Origin: Synechococcus sp. HJ21-Hayes
Lineage (GTDB): Bacteria; Cyanobacteriota; Cyanobacteriia; PCC-6307; Cyanobiaceae
NCBI RefSeq assembly: GCF_024345835.1
Contig: NZ_JAGQBW010000017.1
Span: 1 to 63,721 of the forward strand
DNA: 63,721 nt
Direction of reading: 5' to 3'
A program made the translations under genes and the position numbers. The notes beneath the pieces were generated by a model. That model made no database searches, was not told the origin of the DNA, and saw only the letters and a list, made by a program, of their open reading frames with translations. Within the stretch, counting starts at the first letter, position 1. Each line of letters starts with the position of its first letter. Of the stretch, positions 40,984 through 49,671 are shown piece after piece.

Positions 40984-43900
40984 TCACTGCAACAAGACCT
41001 TGCGGTCGTTGCCCAGCTCTTCTTCGCAGCGCTGGCGGATGCGACCCAGCACCTCTTCGAGCCCATCGGAATCAAACGGCTCGCGGCAGAGCTCCCGCAC
41101 GATCACCTTGCTCACCTCCTGCTCTGGGAACGCCCACTGCTGGGCTTTCTGCTCCTGCTGGCGCAGCACACCTTCGAGCATGGCGGGCTGATCGCGCAGC
41201 CGCACCAGATCCAGTCCCTCGGCGGCGCTGGCTCTCTGCATCAAGGGTTGCTTGAGCTGCTCCTGCCGCTCACTGTCGAGCTCGGTAAAGCCTGGGGCCT
41301 GCTCGAGCTCAGCCATCCGCTGCTGCACCTGGGCGGCCAGCGCCTGTTGGGCGGCGCTGCGGCGCTGGGCGTAGGCGTCTTCCAGCTTCTTGGCGAGCTG
41401 GTCGATCTCCGGGAGCCGCTCGTAAAAGCTCAGCGACTGGAGCAGGTCGCGCAGCTGATGCTCGGCCTCGATCAGCTCCTGCGGCAGGTCACTTTCCAAC
41501 TGCAGCTGTCCCCAGAGCCGCTCACCCAGGGCATGGCGAGCCCGGCGCAGATCCTCCATACGGGACTCGAGCACCTCCTTGATTGCCGTGGCACGCTGCC
41601 ATTGCTCTTTGACGGCCTCAGCGCTGGCGCGGAAGGCCTTCACCACCTCCTCATCGTCACTGTCCTGCCAGGTGGACACCTGCTCGCAGGCCTGATCCAA
41701 TGCTTCCCGGCCAGGCAAGTCCAGCGGCACCATCGCCTTGCTGGCGGCATTGAGGTCGGCATTGACGCCCACCGCCGTGTTGCGGATTTCCTTCGCCAAC
41801 GGAGCTGCTGCGATGCCGGCAACGGTTTTGCCGGCGAACTTCTGGAACTGCAAGGAGGCCTCGATCACGGCCTGGTGGCTGAGGCTGGCCTCATGCAGGG
41901 CGAACGCCGTGGCCCGGAAGGTGCTGTTGTTGGTGAACAGGGGGCGAACCTCGGGCTTGCTCGCGCCCACGAAGCTCTGGGCGTTGTGGGTGGCCTTCAG
42001 TTGGCTGCCCACCTGCAAAGCCGCCACCAGGAACTTCACCGCATCAAGCGTCCAGCCGTAGGGCGCATCGGCGAAGTGATCGGCCAGCTCCTTGCCGCTC
42101 TGGCCGCCTTTCACCTTGATGCGGTTGAGCACCGCCTGCAGGGCCGGGCGGTTGGTGTCGATCACCCACTGGCCGCCCTCCTCCTTGCAGAGGCGCAGGG
42201 TTTCGATCGAGCCGGTCAGGCCCTTGAGGTTGTCGGCGCTGAGCAGCTTGCTCAGTTCGTCGCCACTTGGGCTGACCGCCGCTTCCCCAAAGCGCTCGTA
42301 GATCTGGGCCAGGCCATCGCTGAGGGCCTGGCGGATGGCCTCCACCGCCCGGCTGGCGTTGGCACCGACGGCGCAGGGTCCGCCGTTGAGCAGCACCTGG
42401 CCGTGGATCAGGGCCTGATCCACCAGCCGGCAGGCCTCCTGGCGGAAGCCCTCCAGCTTGCGCCGCTCCTCGCTCACCAGCTGCACCTGGCCCTTGCCGC
42501 TGGCGTCGCGGCCCTTGAGATCGATCACCTTCTGGGAGCGGAACCACTCCCCCAGCGCACGATCCAGCTCCGGGCTGGGACGCATGGCCCAGAAGAAGGT
42601 GTTGGTGTCTTGCTGGCTCTGCTGGCGCAGCTGCTCCACCCGATCCTCGAAGCCCTCGCTGCCATCCACCCGCTCCACCTTCACCGGCACATCGCCTTTC
42701 ACCACTTCGCTGCCGCGGAAGTGCAATGCGGCCTTGAAGCTCTTCACACCATTGCCCAGGCCGGCGCTGGGCACGGGCTCCCAGTTCTGCCGCAGGGCCT
42801 CCTGGAGCAGGTTGTGCCGATCCTGGGCCGATGGCGCCTGCTGGCTGCGCACCTGCTCCCAGTCCTCCTCTTCCGGCTTGGGAATGCGGTACTGCCCGTC
42901 CGCCTTGCGGATCAGGTTGCGCTCCTCCAGATGCCGGCAGGCCTCCTGCACTTCTGATTCGAGCGAGTCGCCATCCACCCGCGGGTGCAACACCACGGCG
43001 ATGTTGCGCTCGGTGACCGGCACCTGATCGACGAACTGCAGCAGGCAGATCGCCTTGGCGACGCGCACAGCCAGCGGGTGGCTGGCTTTGGTGGCGATGT
43101 CGCTGATCTTGCCGCGGTACTGCGAATCGATGTTGTTGCTCTGCAGGTCGTAGACCCGATCCAGCGTCACCAGCGCGCCCACCGCTTCATCGGCCAGGCC
43201 GCACTGGGGATTGGTGAGGAGCTCCTGGGCGAGCTTGATGATCGCCCGGTTGGCGCCGCCGAACTGCTTGCTGGCGCCGCCTGAGAGGCGCAGACCCGAC
43301 ACCACCTGAATGATCAGCTCGATCTGATACGGCAGCAGGGGGTAGAGGTCCGCGAAGGCCTTGCCGGTGAGCTCGGGCAGACGGATCTTGGTGTCGAGCT
43401 TGGTGTGGCTGGCGAGGCGCCCCTGGTGCTGTTGGAACAGGCCCTGCAGGGTCTGCTCACCGCTGCTGTTTTTGCCAAGGACGCGCCGGCTGGTGACCTC
43501 GGCAATGTCGGAGGGCTCCAGCACCGGCTTGTAAGGGAAGCGGTCCTGCAGGCGGGCCAGCTCGGTGCGGTTGTCGTCGAGGTAGCCCACCACATCGGAG
43601 AGTTTCTCCTGGGAGGTGACCATCACCCACACCTTGCCGCGGCCCTTCACGCCGAGCTGCTGGACGATGGCCTGCAGATCCAACATTTTCTGGATGTCGC
43701 GGGCCACGTACTGGCCCACCTCATCCACCACAAACATCAGCTGTTTGCCGGGGTGCTTGCGCCCCATCAGCTCAATGGTGCGCTCCGCCAGGCTGGCGGG
43801 TGTGATCGGCACGCTTTCATCGCGGGCGCTTTTGAGCCAGCTGTCTTTCTCGGCGTAGGTCTGCGGTTCGAGGGCGTGCATCACCGCACTGGCCCTGGGC

Positions 43901-44514
43901 ATCGCCTGCAGTAGCCGGGTTTTGGCAACGGCCCAGTCTTCTCCGGGGTAGAGCTGGGCAAAGGCATCGAGAAAGGCCTGCATGCGGCCCTGCTCCTCCA
44001 GCTCGATCTCCAGCTCCGCCACCTCCAGGCTGCTGGAGTAGCCGAGGTGATCGAGCAGCTTGCGGTAGAAGATCTTCGTGAGCGCGTCGCTGGCGTTGAC
44101 GTTGCGATCAGCCGAGACGTCGAAAATGATCGCCTCAGTGGGGATCTGCTCGTTGATCGCCTTCAGCAGGGCCTTGATCTGCAGGTTCTTGGCCCGCTGG
44201 CCAAGCAGATCACCGGCGCTGTTGCCCGCCAGGTCGCGGTTGCTGATCGCCAGGCCCACATATTTCGCGAAGCTCGATTTACCTGCGCCAAAGAAGCCCG
44301 CCACCCAGATGGCGATCGCTTCGCTGGGTTGATTCACTGACTGGCGGTAGCCATCCAGCACCTTGAGCATGTTTTGCTCGATCGACTCGGTGAGGATGTA
44401 TTCGTCGATCTCTTGGCGAACGATCGCCACGTCGTCCTGATCGACCTTGATCACCTCTTCGATCTTGCGGTCGATCCGACCGGAGAACAGCTCTCGGATG
44501 GCGGTGGTGGTCAT
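40984..44514 (-). CDS. brxC: BREX protein BrxC (PglY-like P-loop ATPase)
   Basis: 1176 residues. The N-terminus SGRIDRKIEEVIKVDQDD is typical for BrxC. Walker A GFFGAGKSSFAKYVG near 72-86, Walker B-type FVVDEVGQYVARD near 258-270. Long helical and coiled-coil C-terminal half (RMAELEQAPGFTELDSERQ). BrxC is essential for BREX and probably the DNA-translocating or sensing motor. It starts 2 bp after brxB ends and ends 14 bp before pglX. Confidence 0.94.
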   Translation of the reverse strand: MTTTAIRELFSGRIDRKIEEVIKVDQDDVAIVRQEIDEYILTESIEQNMLKVLDGYRQSVNQPSEAIAIWVAGFFGAGKSSFAKYVGLAISNRDLAGNSAGDLLGQRAKNLQIKALLKAINEQIPTEAIIFDVSADRNVNASDALTKIFYRKLLDHLGYSSSLEVAELEIELEEQGRMQAFLDAFAQLYPGEDWAVAKTRLLQAMPRASAVMHALEPQTYAEKDSWLKSARDESVPITPASLAERTIELMGRKHPGKQLMFVVDEVGQYVARDIQKMLDLQAIVQQLGVKGRGKVWVMVTSQEKLSDVVGYLDDNRTELARLQDRFPYKPVLEPSDIAEVTSRRVLGKNSSGEQTLQGLFQQHQGRLASHTKLDTKIRLPELTGKAFADLYPLLPYQIELIIQVVSGLRLSGGASKQFGGANRAIIKLAQELLTNPQCGLADEAVGALVTLDRVYDLQSNNIDSQYRGKISDIATKASHPLAVRVAKAICLLQFVDQVPVTERNIAVVLHPRVDGDSLESEVQEACRHLEERNLIRKADGQYRIPKPEEEDWEQVRSQQAPSAQDRHNLLQEALRQNWEPVPSAGLGNGVKSFKAALHFRGSEVVKGDVPVKVERVDGSEGFEDRVEQLRQQSQQDTNTFFWAMRPSPELDRALGEWFRSQKVIDLKGRDASGKGQVQLVSEERRKLEGFRQEACRLVDQALIHGQVLLNGGPCAVGANASRAVEAIRQALSDGLAQIYERFGEAAVSPSGDELSKLLSADNLKGLTGSIETLRLCKEEGGQWVIDTNRPALQAVLNRIKVKGGQSGKELADHFADAPYGWTLDAVKFLVAALQVGSQLKATHNAQSFVGASKPEVRPLFTNNSTFRATAFALHEASLSHQAVIEASLQFQKFAGKTVAGIAAAPLAKEIRNTAVGVNADLNAASKAMVPLDLPGREALDQACEQVSTWQDSDDEEVVKAFRASAEAVKEQWQRATAIKEVLESRMEDLRRARHALGERLWGQLQLESDLPQELIEAEHQLRDLLQSLSFYERLPEIDQLAKKLEDAYAQRRSAAQQALAAQVQQRMAELEQAPGFTELDSERQEQLKQPLMQRASAAEGLDLVRLRDQPAMLEGVLRQQEQKAQQWAFPEQEVSKVIVRELCREPFDSDGLEEVLGRIRQRCEEELGNDRKVLLQ

Positions 44515-44516
44515 GG

Positions 44517-45116
44517 TCAGGCGAACAGCTTGGGGCGGTAGTTGTGGTCGGCTTCGGCTTCATCCATGAAGCGCAGCCCCGCCGGACCATCCCGTTGGCC
44601 CGGGTAGAAGAGCACCACCGGATGGCTCACCTTGTGGTGCAGGTTCTCCAGCAGCGCTGACGGCCGGTGCAGGCCAAACAGGGCCCCCACCCGCTCCAGG
44701 AAGACGATGTGGCTGTTGGTGGGTTTGGCCCCATCAACGGCTTCGGCCACCAGCTGATCGAGGGGTGTGGAGCCTGCAGCCTTGCCGCTGAGCACGTCGC
44801 GGATGGTGTCGCGCACCATGGCGATGCCTAGGTCGGCTTCCCCCTGGGCGATCTCCTCCAGCGACAGTCCGGCGGCTTCGATCGACTGCTCCAGCAGCTG
44901 GGCCATCGACAGGCGCTGCACGGTCTTGCCGGCGTTCTCCAGCCGCACCACCAGATCCCGCAACGCCTGGCGCAGCTCCCATTCGTCTTCCGGGGGATAC
45001 AGGAAGATCCCGAAGGGCATGTCGGTGTAGGTGCTCAGGCCCACGCCGGAGTCGGGCGCTGTCAGCACCGGTTCGAGCTGCTGCTGCAGGCAGCGCTGCC
45101 ATTCCTTCTGGCTCAT
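44517..45116 (-). CDS. brxB: BREX protein BrxB (DUF1788)
   Basis: 199 residues from the ATG at 45116, which overlaps the brxA stop by ATGA; a GTG at 45122 is possible. TYTDMPFGIFLYPPEDEWELR near the start and IVFLERVGALFGLHRPSALLENLHHK with PVVLFYPGQRDG near the end are the DUF1788 hallmarks. BrxB is required for BREX but its biochemical role is open; it probably bridges BrxC and PglX. Confidence 0.9.
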   Translation of the reverse strand: MSQKEWQRCLQQQLEPVLTAPDSGVGLSTYTDMPFGIFLYPPEDEWELRQALRDLVVRLENAGKTVQRLSMAQLLEQSIEAAGLSLEEIAQGEADLGIAMVRDTIRDVLSGKAAGSTPLDQLVAEAVDGAKPTNSHIVFLERVGALFGLHRPSALLENLHHKVSHPVVLFYPGQRDGPAGLRFMDEAEADHNYRPKLFA

Positions 45117-46105
45117 GTCCACACCTCCTGCACCAGGGCCTCAGCGCTGCTGGCCGGCAGTTTGAGATCCACCACTGACCCTGCGCGGTAGTAGCTGATC
45201 ACCTGGGATTGGTGAAGGAGCAGCAGGCGATGCTCAAGTTCCGCTTCCGGCAGCCGGAACCACAGCCAGCGCGGATCGGCCAGGGCCGCTGCGGTGGTGC
45301 GGTTGCTGGCCAAGCACTGCAGCAGCACGTAGAGCAGGGGTTCATCTGCCAGGTAGTACGCAGTGAAGCGCCGCTTCACCCGGCCCTGCAGCAGCCCGAA
45401 ATCGACGCCGGCCTTCAGCAGGCCACCGGCTACGCGCTTGCGGGTGCTCTCTCCCCATTCCGCGACTTCTGGATGGCCTTGGCTGCCAGTGCTCTCCAGC
45501 CAGTCGAGTGCTTGATCGGTTTGGAGGAGATCGCCACCGGCGGAGAACATCTCCCAAGTCCAGGCCAGGCCATCGCCGAGCAGGCCCTCGCTGTTGCCCA
45601 TGTGCCACAGCAGTAGGGGGCGCCAGTGCTGGCGTCCTGTGGCGGTACGAGCAGCAAGGGCCAGCGAGCGGTCGCGCCCGGACGGCTCGAACCTGCGGCT
45701 GAAGGTGGTGCACACCTGCTTGAGCCAGGCCTGGGTGGGGGCGCCGATGCTGTTGCTGGCGCGGACCTGATCGAGGTTGGCCCGTTTGCTGGTCTCTAGG
45801 TCCCAGCCCTGGAGCACCTGGAGGGTCTCGCTGATCAGTGCCCCCTTGATCAGCCCGTAGCTGCTGTAAGGGGTGATGGCGGGGGCTTTTGGTTGGGCCT
45901 TGGCCTTGGGTGCTCTGGGCGTGGTCTTTGCCTTCGGTGCCGCTGGCTTGGGCTGTGGTTCGGCCTTCGCCCTCGCCGTGGTTTTGGTGCTGGCCTTGCG
46001 CGCAGGCATGGGGGTCGCTGACTTGGCCGCAGCCTGCTTCTCTGCTGCTGGAGCAGGTACTGCGGCAGCAGCCGGCTTGCGCTTGGCCTTGGTTGCCGTT
46101 GCCAT
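45113..46105 (-). CDS. brxA: BREX protein BrxA (DUF1819) with a Lys/Ala/Pro-rich N-terminal tail
   Basis: 330 residues from the ATG at 46105. Residues about 78-330 are the DUF1819 body, opening with YSSYGLIKGALISETLQVLQ and with FSRRFEPSGRD and YYLADEPLLYVLLQC. BrxA is a small DNA-binding helical protein in the known systems. The first 75 residues are unusual: repeats of Lys/Ala/Pro (AKRKPAAAA, PKAKTTPRAPKAKAQPKAP) like histone H1 tails, which should bind DNA non-specifically. The start overlaps the stop of the upstream gene (TGATG). Confidence 0.88.
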   Translation of the reverse strand: MATATKAKRKPAAAAVPAPAAEKQAAAKSATPMPARKASTKTTARAKAEPQPKPAAPKAKTTPRAPKAKAQPKAPAITPYSSYGLIKGALISETLQVLQGWDLETSKRANLDQVRASNSIGAPTQAWLKQVCTTFSRRFEPSGRDRSLALAARTATGRQHWRPLLLWHMGNSEGLLGDGLAWTWEMFSAGGDLLQTDQALDWLESTGSQGHPEVAEWGESTRKRVAGGLLKAGVDFGLLQGRVKRRFTAYYLADEPLLYVLLQCLASNRTTAAALADPRWLWFRLPEAELEHRLLLLHQSQVISYYRAGSVVDLKLPASSAEALVQEVWT

Positions 46106-46728
46106 CAGCCCGCCACCTGCAGGTAGGGCACCACAAGCTGCCCGGGCTGGCCGCAGACGAAGCCTGCTGCCAGACGCTCGATGTGGCCCTGGTTGATCTC
46201 GAAGGGATCGTCCAGCCGCAAGGCCTTGGCGGTCTGGGGGGTCTGCTGGCGGGCCCACGCGATCGCATCTGGATCAAGCTCGGCTAGCTCCACAAGCGCC
46301 TGGGGCCACTGCTCCGCGCTCAGGCCCCAGGCCGCCTGGAAGCAGTCCGCCCACTCCTGGGGCTCATCCATCCAGCGGTTGCGCTCGTTCTCGAAGGCGT
46401 CCTCCAGCTGGGGCGTCAGCCGGAACAGGTGGCAGGTGATCGGTCCGCCCGAGGTGGGCTGGATCGCCAGGGCCTCATCGCAGGCCAGCTGGGCCACCCG
46501 GAACCCGGCCCGGGTCTGGGCAAACGGCGCCGAGCGGGGAAAGCCCTGCTGGAACAGGAACTCCCCCGTACCGGTGAGCACGCCACTGTTCCACCAACCC
46601 AGCCGCTGGGTCTCGCCCATGGCCGCCACCATCAGGCGGAGCTTGAAGAGCTGGCGGAAGTCCAACGGCTGACGCAGGCTGCGGCTAATCGAACCCCAGG
46701 ATGATGCCTTGATGGCACCGCTGGCCAC
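46105..46728 (-). CDS. brxE: BrxE-like protein at the head of the BREX operon
   Basis: About 207 residues from a GTG at 46728. The frame is open to an ATG at 46938, but that would read through the perfect palindrome at 46777-46817, so a downstream start is more likely. LFKLRLMVAAMGETQRLGWWNSGVL and FLFQQGFPRSAPFAQTRAGF match my memory of the BrxE family found at the head of some BREX loci. The rest is helical with several Trp. Its stop overlaps the brxA start. The family call is moderately sure; function unknown. Confidence 0.62.
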   Translation of the reverse strand: MASGAIKASSWGSISRSLRQPLDFRQLFKLRLMVAAMGETQRLGWWNSGVLTGTGEFLFQQGFPRSAPFAQTRAGFRVAQLACDEALAIQPTSGGPITCHLFRLTPQLEDAFENERNRWMDEPQEWADCFQAAWGLSAEQWPQALVELAELDPDAIAWARQQTPQTAKALRLDDPFEINQGHIERLAAGFVCGQPGQLVVPYLQVAG

Positions 46729-46776
46729 TGCCTGGCAAAACCGTTGCCGCAGTGGAGGTCTGCCTGCAGGGCACCT

Positions 46777-46817
46777 CTCCCCGAAAAGTATGCGCTGGGT
46801 GCATACTTTTCGGGGAG
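46777..46817. promoter_or_regulatory. 17-bp perfect inverted repeat at the head of the BREX operon
   Basis: CTCCCCGAAAAGTATGC at 46777-46793 and its exact complement at 46801-46817, with a 7-bp spacer. It lies about 50 bp upstream of the probable brxE start. It may be an operator for a BREX regulator, an RNA hairpin in the leader, or a fossil of a short mobile repeat. No BrxR-type (WYL) regulator gene is visible in the window. Confidence 0.55.
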
Positions 46818-47188
46818 GATCCGATGAGCTGGCGCGCAACCGCAGCGACTGTTGGCACTCCGCATCGATCCGCTGCCCGGAGTCCTCATGAGGAATGAAC
46901 CGCTCCATGCCCACGCGGATCAGGCCGGCCGAGGCCAAATCGCCCGCGCTGCCGGGAGGGTTACTGAAGGTGCCAGCAGTAGGCCATGGCTGAGCTGCCG
47001 CACGCTATCGCCGTTGATCCCCGGCGATGGAACCGCCGCGTAAGGAGTACGTAGCGCACCGCGTAAGCCCTCACGTGGTGCGCAAGCAGGGGCACACCGG
47101 ATTGAGTGATCGCCAGAACTGATGGACCGACCAACGCCAAGCCGTGAGCGCAACGAGACAGCCGCCAGACAACCGACAGGAGCTGCTC
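46818..47188. other. no gene recognised
   Basis: Between the palindrome and the kinase cassette. Apart from a 7-bp inverted repeat GCGCACC/GGTGCGC (47054-47060 and 47077-47083) I see no structure, and no frame looks like a protein. It should contain the promoter for the BREX operon and the 3' end of the kinase cassette transcript. Confidence 0.4.
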
Positions 47189-47452
47189 TTAGCCCGGAGC
47201 ACCCCCTTGGACGATCTGAATCCCTGTGTTCTTTCGAGGTTTGGGCTTCTCCTGTGTGGGCAGCTGGATGAAGTTGGCTCGCTTATTCAAACGTTTGGTG
47301 AGCTGGCGCAGCTTCTCCAGGCCACCCCGTCCACTCTCAAAGGCATGGAGAGCCGCCAAGACCTCGTTGATCGCCTGTGGCTCAACTCCCCCAGAACGAG
47401 CCTTTGCAATCACCGCCTTGCAGTGAGCTGCGAAGTCAGAATTACTTGACAT
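47189..47452 (-). CDS. small uncharacterised protein
   Basis: 87 residues from the ATG at 47452. Helical, ending in a basic Pro/Lys-rich tail (QEKPKPRKNTGIQIVQGG). It follows the CSD-kinase gene by about 50 bp on the same strand and may be the substrate or adaptor of the kinase cassette. No family recognised. Confidence 0.45.
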   Translation of the reverse strand: MSSNSDFAAHCKAVIAKARSGGVEPQAINEVLAALHAFESGRGGLEKLRQLTKRLNKRANFIQLPTQEKPKPRKNTGIQIVQGGAPG

Positions 47453-47500
47453 CGCCAATCACCTGCACTCTGGGCACCGAGAAAAGCTCAAAAGGTCCAT

Positions 47501-48595
47501 TCAAGGTCGGTCCTCCTCATTGAGCAGGAGGACCGGATGAGCTCGAGGATTGGGGTAACCAGGGAAGCAAGAGAAACAGACCTTCGCACCAACGGTGAGC
47601 CTGGGTCCATAGACACTTTTATTGTTAAAGAAGACCTTGCTGCCGTCGTCCTCCCTGATCTTGCCAAAAGCCCCGGAGGAATGCAGAAAGACGCACTCTC
47701 CGAACCTCCTCTCCGAAACTGTGTAGCACAAATCAGCGCATACAGCGGAAAGCGCCTCAGCATTCGGTCGGTCCACCGGGTTCGGGCTCAGGCAATGGAG
47801 AACGATGTCCGCGAGATCACTCGCCAGCGGCTTAAACTGTGTTTTACCCGGGAAGCGAATGGGTCGGTCAGGAATTTCCGCCTGCATGATTTTGGCAACA
47901 GCGCCAAAGCCACGCCCGTATGGAGGGTCACCGGTCAACAGCTCATAAATCATTGCTCCTGCTGACCAGATATCAGATTCTTTTCCCGTGCTCTCTTGAG
48001 ACTTAAGCACTTCAGGAGCCATGTATGGCAGAGCACCAACAACCGTCTTGGAAGCTGACATTGTTTCATCGCCACCCACAACAGCATCGTCGATCTCCTC
48101 CTTGGCCATCTTCGCGATGCCAAAGTCAGTGATTTTGATCCCATGGACTTCAGGGCCACCAACAAACATCACATTGCTCGGCTTAAGATCACGATGCACA
48201 ACCCCCGCGCGATGCGATGCCGCCAATCCCTTGGCCAAGTGGTGCAGGATCTTGGCGACAAGCGAGGGATCAAGCGCAAAGAAAGGCTCCAACAATCCTT
48301 TCTTGATATCTTTTCCTTCAATGAACTCCTCGACTAGATATTGCGCCTCTCCTTCATTGATGTAGTCAAGCGTTTTCGCAACATTTGGGTGGTTAACCTG
48401 TGCGCTCACAATCGCGCTGCGCTCAAAACGCTTGTCTGCAGAGGCATTTTTGGGAGTCTTGACTGCAACCCGCCTGCTTAGATGAAGGTCTTCAGCAAGA
48501 TAAACCTCCTGCATTCCGCCTTCACCCGCAAATTCGAGGATCTCGTATCGATCCGCAATTCGATCACCCGTCGCGTGTACTCGACGACTCCTCAT
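47501..48595 (-). CDS. Ser/Thr protein kinase with a C-terminal cold-shock-like domain
   Basis: 364 residues. Full kinase set: Gly loop AGEGGMQEVYLAED, VAVKTPK with the ATP Lys, VVHRDLKPSNVMF (catalytic Asp), ITDFGIAKM (metal Asp), PYMAPEVL and DIWSAG. The last 65 residues (GECVFLHSSGAFGKIREDDGS, then VFFNNKSV and LTVGAKVCFSCFPG) align with the five-stranded cold-shock OB fold, so the kinase may sense RNA or single-stranded DNA. It overlaps the upstream kinase by 4 bp. AT-richer than the BREX genes. Confidence 0.85.
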   Translation of the reverse strand: MRSRRVHATGDRIADRYEILEFAGEGGMQEVYLAEDLHLSRRVAVKTPKNASADKRFERSAIVSAQVNHPNVAKTLDYINEGEAQYLVEEFIEGKDIKKGLLEPFFALDPSLVAKILHHLAKGLAASHRAGVVHRDLKPSNVMFVGGPEVHGIKITDFGIAKMAKEEIDDAVVGGDETMSASKTVVGALPYMAPEVLKSQESTGKESDIWSAGAMIYELLTGDPPYGRGFGAVAKIMQAEIPDRPIRFPGKTQFKPLASDLADIVLHCLSPNPVDRPNAEALSAVCADLCYTVSERRFGECVFLHSSGAFGKIREDDGSKVFFNNKSVYGPRLTVGAKVCFSCFPGYPNPRAHPVLLLNEEDRP

Positions 48596-49662
48596 GGCAC
48601 AACCTCAGGATTAGAAATATCGAAGGTTGCGAACGCCTTCTTGTCGCCACCAACACCAAGAGTGATCACACAATTCTTCGGCATCTTTTGGCCAGCAAGA
48701 ACAGGCTTGTTATTAACTCGCACATCCCCAACAGTTTCGGCTACATCAAAAGATGCACCTGAATAGTTTATAGAGATTGACCATTCCTCCCCGTTCGTCG
48801 CGCTACCCAGTCTCATGCGAATAGAAGGGCGGCTCTTATCGATGGTCAACACCTTGTCCGAGGTCACGAGCAGGCCCTTGTGCCTGCCGACAAGCAGAAA
48901 CTCCTCTAGGGCCAGTTGAATCTCTCCTATCTTTGGCCTTTCAGCTGGATCAATACAAAGAGACGCGTCGAGCAGATTGGAGATTCTGGCTGGGATTCCG
49001 AGTGAGAGGACGGCGAAGCTGGGAACCTCGCCCCGGCGGACTGGAGAAAGGTTGGCCGGGAGATTTTCTCCTGACAAGTACCACGCAAGCACAGCGAATG
49101 AATAGACATCTATTGACTCTGTGAAACCGACTTTGTCGGCCCTTAGCAGCTCTGGTGCTGCATAGCCAAGCGTCCCAGCGAATCCCTGGGTCTCGTTGTT
49201 GATTCCAGAGAAACGTGCTAGGCCAAAGTCGTATATTTTGACGATTCCTGACCCGTCTATCTTGATGTTATCGAGCTTGATGTCACGATGAATAATGCCC
49301 TGGGAGTGCAGGTCATATATCCCGGTGGCAATCTGATAAAGGATGGAGGCGAAGGATTCCAGCGGTCGCTGCTCATTCGCAATACCTCCTGGATTCGGGC
49401 CGTCTACATACTCAAGAACAATTCCATATCCTGGAATTGTGGAATCGTGAAAAAGATCATAGACCTGGACAACATGCTTCGATCTAACGCTCTGGAGCGC
49501 CTTAATCTCATCGAGGAGGCGACGACTCTCACGCGGGTTCTCAATGTATTTTACGACCACCTTCCGTTTAAGTAGTCTGTCTTCGCAGATGTAGATACGG
49601 CTCATCCCCCCACGCAAGGGCGGCTCCAGCTGCTGATACCTATCGGGAATCAAAGGAGTCAT
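48592..49662 (-). CDS. Ser/Thr protein kinase with an FHA-like C-terminal domain
   Basis: 356 residues. Kinase motifs: PPLRGGMSRIYICED, VVVKYI, IIHRDIKLDNIKI, IYDFGLARF, GYAAPELL and DVYSFAVLAW; all catalytic residues are present. After residue 265 a beta domain (GDVRVNNKPVLAGQKMPKN, ITLGVGGDKKAFATF) looks like an FHA-type phosphopeptide-binding fold, though I miss a clear GR/S/H motif. It starts 9 bp after the phosphatase and overlaps the next kinase. Probably phosphorylates, or is phosphorylated by, its neighbour. Confidence 0.82.
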   Translation of the reverse strand: MTPLIPDRYQQLEPPLRGGMSRIYICEDRLLKRKVVVKYIENPRESRRLLDEIKALQSVRSKHVVQVYDLFHDSTIPGYGIVLEYVDGPNPGGIANEQRPLESFASILYQIATGIYDLHSQGIIHRDIKLDNIKIDGSGIVKIYDFGLARFSGINNETQGFAGTLGYAAPELLRADKVGFTESIDVYSFAVLAWYLSGENLPANLSPVRRGEVPSFAVLSLGIPARISNLLDASLCIDPAERPKIGEIQLALEEFLLVGRHKGLLVTSDKVLTIDKSRPSIRMRLGSATNGEEWSISINYSGASFDVAETVGDVRVNNKPVLAGQKMPKNCVITLGVGGDKKAFATFDISNPEVVP

Positions 49663-49671
49663 GGGGAGTCT

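Noticed and set aside
41248-42957. 569-residue open frame opposite brxC, and a 496-residue frame opposite the AlbA_2 gene (35103-36593)
   Set aside because: Both are shadows of real GC-rich genes; they have low-complexity Leu/Gly/His composition and no motifs.
46729-46938. Extended N-terminus of the BrxE-like protein
   Set aside because: It would translate the 17-bp palindrome and adds Cys/Arg-rich sequence not expected in the family.
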